Positions 40,466 to 47,806 of a stretch of DNA of 64,000 nt are shown here, one piece after another. The stretch lies in NCBI RefSeq assembly GCF_028282165.1, contig NZ_JANQIM010000009.1, positions 1 to 64,000 on the forward strand. The letters are read 5' to 3'. This DNA is from Winogradskyella sp. GTDB taxonomy: Bacteria > Bacteroidota > Bacteroidia > Flavobacteriales > Flavobacteriaceae. The notes beneath the pieces were generated by a model, which was given only the letters and a program-made list of their open reading frames with translations, searched no databases and was not told the DNA's origin. Each line of letters starts with the position of its first letter. Position 1 is the stretch's first letter. Made by a program: the position numbers and the translations under genes.

Positions 40466-41263
40466 ATGACCAAAGAGTTTGAGAATAAAAATCAATGGGC
40501 GCTTATACTGGGTGGTAGCAGCGGATTGGGTCTGGCCACAGCAAAAAAACTAGCCAAACATGGTTTAAATATTTGTATTGTACATCGAAGTCCAAGGCTT
40601 CATGAGGAAACAATTTCTAAAGAATTTGAAAGTATTACACAAAACAGTATTCAGCTAAAGACCTATAATATTGACCTTGCTAAACCCGAAAAACGACAAG
40701 ATGTTATAGGAGCATTAACATCAACTTTTAAAGAAGATCACAAAATAAAAGTGATGGTGCATAGTGTCGCTAAAGGTAATTTAAAACCAATGGTCTCTGA
40801 AGATGGTAATACATTAAAACATGACGATTTTGAGATTACCTTAAATGCTATGGCACTAAGCCTTTATGAGTGGACAAAAGCCCTATTTGAAGCTAGGCTT
40901 TTTGCAGATGACAGCAGAATAATAAGTTTTACAAGTGAAGGAAACACTAAAGCCTGGCAATACTATGCCGCGGTTTCAGCTGCAAAAGTGACTTTGGAAG
41001 CCATCACAAGAAGTATTGCCTTAGAGTTTGCACCTTATGGCATCAAAGCGAATTGTATTCAAGCTGGCGTAACCGATACCCCTTCATTACGATTAATACC
41101 AGGAAGTGATGACATTATAGAACATAGTTTAAAACGTAATCCCAACAGACGATTAACTACACCACAGGATGTAGCCAATGTGGTTTATCTATTATCTAAA
41201 GATGAAGCCTCATGGATTACAGGAACCATAATACCAGTAGATGGAGGTGAACACTTAAGATAA
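40466..41263 (+). CDS. SDR-family enoyl-ACP reductase-like (FabL-type) oxidoreductase
   Basis: LGGSSGLG (GxxxGxG) and YAAVSAAK (Y-x6-K); WITGTIIPVDGGEHLR. Confidence 0.85.
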   Translation: MTKEFENKNQWALILGGSSGLGLATAKKLAKHGLNICIVHRSPRLHEETISKEFESITQNSIQLKTYNIDLAKPEKRQDVIGALTSTFKEDHKIKVMVHSVAKGNLKPMVSEDGNTLKHDDFEITLNAMALSLYEWTKALFEARLFADDSRIISFTSEGNTKAWQYYAAVSAAKVTLEAITRSIALEFAPYGIKANCIQAGVTDTPSLRLIPGSDDIIEHSLKRNPNRRLTTPQDVANVVYLLSKDEASWITGTIIPVDGGEHLR

Positions 41264-41264
41264 C

Positions 41265-41702
41265 ATGAAAGCATCAGAAATCATATCACTTTTACCTTAT
41301 CAAGAACCATTTTTATTTGTAGATGGCATTGATACTATTTCAGAAAATGGCATTATTGGGCATTATACATTTAACAAAGATGCATTTTTTTACAAAGGCC
41401 ATTTTAAAGGCAATCCCATAACACCAGGAGTTATATTAACGGAATGTATGGCACAAATCGGTTTGGTGTGTTTAGGTATATACTTAATCAAGGATGATTT
41501 ACAAGACTACAAACGGCCACAAATTGCACTGACATCACATCAAATGGATTTTTACTTACCTGTATTACCAGGTGAGACGGTTACTGTGAGGTCAGACAAA
41601 GAAGTATTTCGATTTAATAAGCTGAAATGCAAAGTTAGAATGTATAATAGGAATGAAGAAATGGTGACACGAGGCCTAATTTCAGGGATGTTGAAAATTT
41701 GA
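41265..41702 (+). CDS. FabZ/FabA-like 3-hydroxyacyl-ACP dehydratase
   Basis: FYKGHFKGNPITPGVILTECMAQIG hot-dog dehydratase motif. Confidence 0.9.
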   Translation: MKASEIISLLPYQEPFLFVDGIDTISENGIIGHYTFNKDAFFYKGHFKGNPITPGVILTECMAQIGLVCLGIYLIKDDLQDYKRPQIALTSHQMDFYLPVLPGETVTVRSDKEVFRFNKLKCKVRMYNRNEEMVTRGLISGMLKI

Positions 41703-41754
41703 ATAACTTGATTACGATTTTGTTATTTAGTTTTAAAGTAAATTAATTAATAAT

Positions 41755-41780
41755 CTGTCACGCTGAGCCTGTCGAAGCGT
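41755..41780 (+). repeat. REP-like hairpin, left flank of the GIY-YIG gene
   Basis: CTGTCACGCTGAGCCTGTCGAAGCGT; ACGCT/AGCGT stem. Confidence 0.8.
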
Positions 41781-41791
41781 AAAATTTTAAG

Positions 41792-42097
41792 ATGAAATTC
41801 TATTTTGTGTACATATTGCTTTGTTCAGATAATTCCTATTATACAGGCATGACCAATGATTTAGAACGAAGGCTAGCCCAACACAACTCTGGAAGTGGAA
41901 AGTTTAATTATACAAGTACGAGATTACCAGTGAAGTTAAAACGGTATCTACAGTGTGCTAATCCCTCTGAAGCCATTAAAATTGAAAAACAGATTAAAGG
42001 TTGGTCTCGTCGAAAAAAGCAAGCCTTGATTGATGAAAAATGGGATGATTTAATTAAGTTTTCTAAAAACTATAAAGAATATGGTAATAGAATTTAG
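41792..42097 (+). CDS. Stand-alone GIY-YIG nuclease family protein
   Basis: FVYILLCSDNSYYTGMTNDLERRLAQHNSG; AIKIEKQIKGWSRRKKQALI. Confidence 0.93.
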   Translation: MKFYFVYILLCSDNSYYTGMTNDLERRLAQHNSGSGKFNYTSTRLPVKLKRYLQCANPSEAIKIEKQIKGWSRRKKQALIDEKWDDLIKFSKNYKEYGNRI

Positions 42098-42114
42098 CAA
42101 TAGAGGTTTACAAC

Positions 42115-42140
42115 AACACTTCGACAAGCTCAGTGTAACA
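42115..42140 (-). repeat. REP-like hairpin, right flank of the GIY-YIG gene, inverted relative to the left copy
   Basis: ACACTTCGACAAGCTCAGTGTAACAT; reverse complement ATGTTACACTGAGCTTGTCGAAGTGT. Confidence 0.8.
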
Positions 42141-42184
42141 TTTCGAGGTAATATTTTTGATTCTCAAATATTGATTAAATCGGC

Positions 42185-43459
42185 ATGAAAAATAGAGTAG
42201 TCATAACAGGATTAGGTATTGTAGCTCCGAATGCAGTTAATATTCATGAATTTACAAGCGCTCTAAAAAACGGTAGATCGGGTATTACATTTCACCAAGA
42301 CTTAAAAGACCTCAATTTTTCTTGTCAGATAGGAGGTATTCCAAATATTTCTGAAGAATTAAAATCGCAATACTTTACCGATTTACAACTGAGAGGATTT
42401 AACAGTTCTGGGATTTTATATGGCTGCATTGCTGGTATCGATGCATGGCGAGATGCAGGTTTTGATATGAAACCCAATAGCCGAGTGGATTATGATACAG
42501 GTCTCATCTTTGGGACAGGAACTTCAGGCGTTGAAAAATTTAGGGAAGCCATTTATAAATTAGACGAAGGCAAAGTGAGACGTTTAGGCAGTACAATTGT
42601 ACTTCAAACCATGACTAGTGGTGTAAGTGCTTATTTAAGCGGTATGCTAGGACTAGGAAATCAGGTAACTACAAACTCTTCAGCATGTTCAACAGGAACT
42701 GAGGCTTTATTACTTGGATATGACCGAATAAAACAAGACAAAGCCAAACGAATGATCATTGGTAGTTGCAGTGATCATGGCCCTTATGTTTGGGGAGGCT
42801 TTGATGCTATGCGTGTTATGACCTATAAGCATAATGAAAGCCCAGAAGGAGGTTCAAGGCCTATGAGTGCTACAGCTTCTGGTTTTGTCCCCGGAAGTGG
42901 TGCAGGAGCTTTAGTATTAGAGTCGCTAGAGAGTGCATTAGAACGTAATGCAAACATTTATGCTGAGGTTTTAGGTGGTGAAGTCAATTCAGGAGGTCAG
43001 CGCAATGGCGGAACCTTAACGGCACCTAATCCAGAGGCTGTACAACGTTGTATTATAAATGCACTAAAAAATGCTGATGTCAAAGCTCAGGACATTGATG
43101 TGATTAATGGTCACCTCACCGCGACAACCAAGGATACACTAGAAATCGAAAACTGGACAAAAGTGCTTCAAAAAAAAGGCAACGAATTTCCATATATTAA
43201 TGCAACCAAATCCCTTGTTGGTCATTGCTTAGCAGCTGCCGGAGCCATAGAATGTGTAGCAAGTGTCATTCAGCTAAAAGAACAGTTTGTTGCACCTAAT
43301 TTGAACTGTGAAGATTTACACCCAGATATAGGACATTTGGTTGCTAAGGATAGAATTCCAACAAAAGCATTAGACCTCCATTTCAATATACTTGCAAAAG
43401 CGAGTTTTGGCTTTGGTGATGTAAATGCTTGTGTGGTTTTTAAGACGTTTAAAGCATAA
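42185..43459 (+). CDS. Beta-ketoacyl-ACP synthase (KAS II/FabF-like)
   Basis: TNSSACSTGTEALLLG catalytic Cys; INGHLTATTKDTLE and LVGHCLAAAGAIE His residues. Confidence 0.92.
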   Translation: MKNRVVITGLGIVAPNAVNIHEFTSALKNGRSGITFHQDLKDLNFSCQIGGIPNISEELKSQYFTDLQLRGFNSSGILYGCIAGIDAWRDAGFDMKPNSRVDYDTGLIFGTGTSGVEKFREAIYKLDEGKVRRLGSTIVLQTMTSGVSAYLSGMLGLGNQVTTNSSACSTGTEALLLGYDRIKQDKAKRMIIGSCSDHGPYVWGGFDAMRVMTYKHNESPEGGSRPMSATASGFVPGSGAGALVLESLESALERNANIYAEVLGGEVNSGGQRNGGTLTAPNPEAVQRCIINALKNADVKAQDIDVINGHLTATTKDTLEIENWTKVLQKKGNEFPYINATKSLVGHCLAAAGAIECVASVIQLKEQFVAPNLNCEDLHPDIGHLVAKDRIPTKALDLHFNILAKASFGFGDVNACVVFKTFKA

Positions 43460-43690
43460 TTTTTTCGGTCACCTCTCGTGTTCTTACAGTAAATGCAAGG
43501 ATGTATCGAGATGTAAAGCAACTTGGTTCTCGATTTTATGTTCAATTTAATGAATTGAAAATCACTCGAACTGACAGAAGTTTGTATTTTATTTAAGCGA
43601 ATTGTGGGCATTTGAATTTTTTAAACGTTGAATCAGAGCTAAATGAGTTATCAATGCTAATTAAAAACTAGATACCACACAGAGCAAACC

Positions 43691-43713
43691 TGTGCTGAGC
43701 GCAGTCGAAGTAT
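43691..43713 (+). repeat. REP-like element in the KAS-ACP gap
   Basis: TGTGCTGAGCGCAGTCGAAGTAT. Confidence 0.65.
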
Positions 43714-43752
43714 CGAAGTGTTTTTCGTAACTTTACATTTCAAAATTGCACC

Positions 43753-44004
43753 ATGAACAAAGAAGAACTAATCACCAAATTAAAACCTATAATTGCTCCT
43801 TATGTTCAAGATGAGGAGGCTTTCAAAAACCTGTCGGAAGACTCAGATTTTGTAAATGATCTAAAAATAAACTCTGCTAACCTCGTTGATATTATATTGG
43901 ATATTGAAGACGAATTTGATATTCGTTTAGAAAATGAAGATATGGAACAAATGCTCGATGTAAAATCTGCAATGGATATTGTGACGTCAAAACTCAACAA
44001 CTAA
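43753..44004 (+). CDS. Acyl carrier protein
   Basis: 83 aa; LKINSANLVDIILDIEDEFDI with predicted phosphopantetheinylated Ser. Confidence 0.9.
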   Translation: MNKEELITKLKPIIAPYVQDEEAFKNLSEDSDFVNDLKINSANLVDIILDIEDEFDIRLENEDMEQMLDVKSAMDIVTSKLNN

Positions 44005-44567
44005 TGGTCGGAAACGATATTATTGATATCGAATTAGCCAAAACCCAGTCTAATTGGCAGCGTCCAAGATATTTAGATAAAATATTCACCTTAGAAGAAC
44101 AAGATCTTATAGAATATTCTGAAGCACCTAATTTAATGGTTTGGCAGCTATGGAGTATGAAAGAAGCTGCTTATAAATTATACACGCAATTACACCCAAG
44201 TCGGTTTTATAATCCTAAAGCCTTTGCGTGTACTATTGATAATGGTAGATTAGTAACGTATAAGGCATTTAAGTGCCACGTTAATACAAAGAGCACTTCC
44301 AAATATATCGTATCAGAAGCACATGCTAAGCAACAGAACATCAATTCTGAAGTTGTTTGTTTAAGTGTAACTTCATCAAAAGCACAAAGTAAAATTTTAC
44401 GAGATCGAATATTGTCTTTAGTATCACAGCAATGGCATTGTGATAAAAAAGATATCAAATTTGTAAAGCGTAAGTATGGCATTCCGACAATACAAGTCAA
44501 TAGAAAAGATATTAATATCAGTTTGTCTCATCATGGGCGATTTGGGGCCATAGCTTTTGCTCGATAA
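44004..44567 (+). CDS. 4'-phosphopantetheinyl transferase superfamily protein
   Basis: MVGNDIIDIELAKT; WQLWSMKEAAYKLY; TAATG overlap with the ACP gene. Confidence 0.92.
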   Translation: MVGNDIIDIELAKTQSNWQRPRYLDKIFTLEEQDLIEYSEAPNLMVWQLWSMKEAAYKLYTQLHPSRFYNPKAFACTIDNGRLVTYKAFKCHVNTKSTSKYIVSEAHAKQQNINSEVVCLSVTSSKAQSKILRDRILSLVSQQWHCDKKDIKFVKRKYGIPTIQVNRKDINISLSHHGRFGAIAFAR

Positions 44568-46819
44568 TGGAACGTTTAAAAACAATCATATCAGTTATTA
44601 TAAAATATAGGATAGCAATTATAGTTTTCCTTGCTATTGCTATGGGATTTTCGAGTTACCAAACAGTTAGCAAATTAAGTGTAGATAATTCGCTCGGCAT
44701 TTGGTTTTTAGAAGATGACCCCAGTTATAAAGCGTATATAGATTTTCAGGAGAATTTCGGGTCCGATGAAATTTTTATTGTCATGCTTCCTGTAGAAAAC
44801 GCTATCGGCGAAGTGGAAGTAAAAGCATTAAGGAAGCTGCACGAAGAGATAGAAGCATTACCTTATGTAAAAACCACTTTCAGTTTGGCAAAAGCACAAT
44901 ATCCAATTTATGCCAATGATAAAATAGTTTTTAATGATTTATATAGTCCAAAGCGCAGCGAAAAGGGCTTAAAGAATCTATTTTCAAAATTGCCAAATGT
45001 GACGTCGCAATTAGTAACTGAGGATTACAGGAGTCAGTTTTTCTATATTCAGATGAACCCGACACCAACTATTGAAGAAAAACGTCAGGATATTGCAGGA
45101 GAGATACGCTCAGTAATCGAAAAAGAGTACTCTAATTACTACCTTACAGGACCTCCAGTACTTAATGAAGCCTACAGCAAGGGGATTTATAAAGAGAGTC
45201 TTGTTTTTGGGATACTGACCGTTTTAGTCATTACAATAATGTTACTCTTCTTGCTACCCAGTAAGCGCTATCTCATTATTTCTTTATTATCTGTAGCAGT
45301 ACCTGTTTCATTATTATTTGGCTTAATCACCACGTTTGGTTATGCCTTAAATATGATTTCCATGCTCATTCCTACCATTCTAATGGTTTACAGCGTTAGT
45401 GATGCGGTTCATATTATTAATATCTATCACAAAGAAGGACTAAAAAATGAATCCTTGTCTAAAGTAGAGCTTTTGACTTATACCATTATAAAGAGCTTCA
45501 CACCATGTTTTTATACGACCTTAACTACTTTTGTCGGTTATTTTGCGCTGTATCTATCGCCTTTGCCAGCATTTAAAAATATGGGTGTGTTTACCTGTAT
45601 AGGTTTAATATTCAGTTTTGTTTTGGTCTATGTTATTACCATTATAGGCTTTAGTTTTATGAACCTTAATTTTGAAAAAGCCAAGCCCCTTTTAAGCCTT
45701 AAGAAGGTTAGTCAAACAGGTGCTATAAATTGGTTGAACCATTTTACCACGCGATATAAGCGATCCATTATTTTTGGCTTTACAGCAGTATTGTTGTTTG
45801 GTTTGTATTCTGTTTTTAAAGTGAAAATTGATACCAATTCACGAGATTTATTGGCTGAAGGTGTCGCCAAGCAAGACTTGCGAACTGTAGAAGTGGAACT
45901 TGGAGGGAGCAATCGTTTGCAACTGAATATTTCTACAAATAATGGTAGTGCCATTTTGAATAAAAATACCATCAAGCAATTTGAAGATTTTCAGGAGCAA
46001 CTTGAAAGCAATGCGTTTATTTCCAACCCTGTGTCGATAGTTAACTTTAAGTCATTTTTAGAACAACGAACACCAGTGTTATTTCAATCCAACTTGTCGG
46101 AAGAAAAGGTTAAGAATACCTTAGCCTTAGTTGACAATGATCACAATAATTTTTTCAAGCTATTTTCTGAGGATTTGAGTACTGCCGGGTTTACACTAAC
46201 ACTGAGCGAAATGAAGACTTCGGAATTAGGACAAGTGCTAAACGATATTAAAGTAGCCTTTGAGTCAACTTTCGACACCAGTAGCTACAACCTTAAAATG
46301 AATGGTTTTGCTGTTGTATTTGCACAGCTCAATAACTTTATTTTAGAAACGCAATTTAAGTCGTTTTTTGCAGCGTTTTTTGTTGCATTTTTATGTTTAC
46401 TGGTATTCATTAGAAGTATGAGAACCACGCTCTTGGTATTAATTCCGAATATTCTACCATTAGCATTATTGGCCATCTTTATGAGTCTTTTAGATATTCC
46501 TTTGGATGTGTCCACAGCTATGATTACGCCAATTATGTTGGGTATCGCTATGGATGACACTATTCATCTAGTTTATAAGTACAGAAAAAGTAACACCATT
46601 ACAGGTTCACCAGAATCACGAATGGACAACGCCATGCGTTACACGGGAAGCGCCTTATTTTCTACTACCATTGCTTTGGTTGGTGGTTTTTTGATTATAG
46701 CCTCTAGTGCAACACCATCAGTAAGTGATTTTGGAATTCTATGCGCAGTAACTGTGGCGATTGCTCTTATCACAGATATATTTTATTTGCCCGCCTTACT
46801 TAAGATGTTTGATAAGTAA
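44567..46819 (+). CDS. MMPL/RND-family exporter
   Basis: 750 aa, two repeated TM blocks with MIPTILMVYSVSDAVHI and MITPIMLGIAMDDTIHLVYKYR. Confidence 0.93.
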   Translation: MERLKTIISVIIKYRIAIIVFLAIAMGFSSYQTVSKLSVDNSLGIWFLEDDPSYKAYIDFQENFGSDEIFIVMLPVENAIGEVEVKALRKLHEEIEALPYVKTTFSLAKAQYPIYANDKIVFNDLYSPKRSEKGLKNLFSKLPNVTSQLVTEDYRSQFFYIQMNPTPTIEEKRQDIAGEIRSVIEKEYSNYYLTGPPVLNEAYSKGIYKESLVFGILTVLVITIMLLFLLPSKRYLIISLLSVAVPVSLLFGLITTFGYALNMISMLIPTILMVYSVSDAVHIINIYHKEGLKNESLSKVELLTYTIIKSFTPCFYTTLTTFVGYFALYLSPLPAFKNMGVFTCIGLIFSFVLVYVITIIGFSFMNLNFEKAKPLLSLKKVSQTGAINWLNHFTTRYKRSIIFGFTAVLLFGLYSVFKVKIDTNSRDLLAEGVAKQDLRTVEVELGGSNRLQLNISTNNGSAILNKNTIKQFEDFQEQLESNAFISNPVSIVNFKSFLEQRTPVLFQSNLSEEKVKNTLALVDNDHNNFFKLFSEDLSTAGFTLTLSEMKTSELGQVLNDIKVAFESTFDTSSYNLKMNGFAVVFAQLNNFILETQFKSFFAAFFVAFLCLLVFIRSMRTTLLVLIPNILPLALLAIFMSLLDIPLDVSTAMITPIMLGIAMDDTIHLVYKYRKSNTITGSPESRMDNAMRYTGSALFSTTIALVGGFLIIASSATPSVSDFGILCAVTVAIALITDIFYLPALLKMFDK

Positions 46820-46825
46820 ACAAGG

Positions 46826-47737
46826 CTACTTTATGATATCAAAACATACTTGAATCTTGTTTTCTAATGAATTGCTATGTTCAATGAATATCATTTGATC
46901 TTTAAATTTAGCCTCAATCAACCAGGTCCGTCCATTAAAATACAATTGCTTTACTGTAGCTTTAAACTCTGAGTGCTCTACAATTTTTAACTGATGTGCA
47001 TAATATATCTTGTCATTGATGACTGAAAACTCACCAAAAAAAGCAGCAATTAATGGGTTTTGAGGATTATGATATAGATGACTTGGCGTTCCTTTAGCAA
47101 TAATTCTTTTATTATGAAGGGCAATCATCTCATCTGCAAAACCGAGCACATCATTTTTATCATGACTGGCCACAATACATGTAATTTGTTGTTGTTTTAA
47201 GTAATTAAAAACACTACGTCTAAGAGATTGTTTTTTAAAGTTATCAATGTGACTAAACGGTTCGTCTAATAACAGGATTTCAGGTTCTTTTGCCAATGCT
47301 CTAGCAATAGCTACACGTTGTTTTTGACCACCACTTAAGTTTTTGACTTTGGTCTTGGCAAAGGCCTCTAATTCAACAACCTTGATAAGCGCTTTGGTGC
47401 GTTTTTCTTTTTCTTCGGGATAAAAACGTGACAAGTGCTTACCGATATTATCTTCAACCGAAGTGTAAGGCATCAAATCAAACTCCTGAGATACATATTT
47501 CATAAAATCATAACCTACCACCAAATTAAATTTTGGACCTAAGATTTTGGTGTTTTTCCAAAAGATTTCTCCTTTTTCTAAATCGTATTCACCATAAATT
47601 AATTTCAATAAGGTGCTTTTGCCAGAACCACTTTCTCCTATGATGGCTAAGTTTTCGCCAATACCAACAGTAAAATCCAGATGACTGAGCACATCTGTTT
47701 TGGTATATCCAAAAGAGAGATTTTTTATTTGAAGCAT
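46826..47737 (-). CDS. ABC transporter ATP-binding protein
   Basis: Walker A GESGSGKST; signature LSGGQKQRVAIARAL; Walker B ILLLDEPF; start taken at MLQIKNLSFGY. Confidence 0.94.
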   Translation of the reverse strand: MLQIKNLSFGYTKTDVLSHLDFTVGIGENLAIIGESGSGKSTLLKLIYGEYDLEKGEIFWKNTKILGPKFNLVVGYDFMKYVSQEFDLMPYTSVEDNIGKHLSRFYPEEKEKRTKALIKVVELEAFAKTKVKNLSGGQKQRVAIARALAKEPEILLLDEPFSHIDNFKKQSLRRSVFNYLKQQQITCIVASHDKNDVLGFADEMIALHNKRIIAKGTPSHLYHNPQNPLIAAFFGEFSVINDKIYYAHQLKIVEHSEFKATVKQLYFNGRTWLIEAKFKDQMIFIEHSNSLENKIQVCFDIIK

Positions 47738-47806
47738 ATGCAAAAATACCATAAAAAAACCGCTTGATTTCTCAAACGGTTTTAACACGGATTCGTGATT
47801 TTATAT

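Noticed and set aside
41792-42097. GIY-YIG gene as a biosynthetic enzyme of the PKS cluster
   Set aside because: A nuclease fold with its own inverted repeat flanks is better explained as an inserted element.
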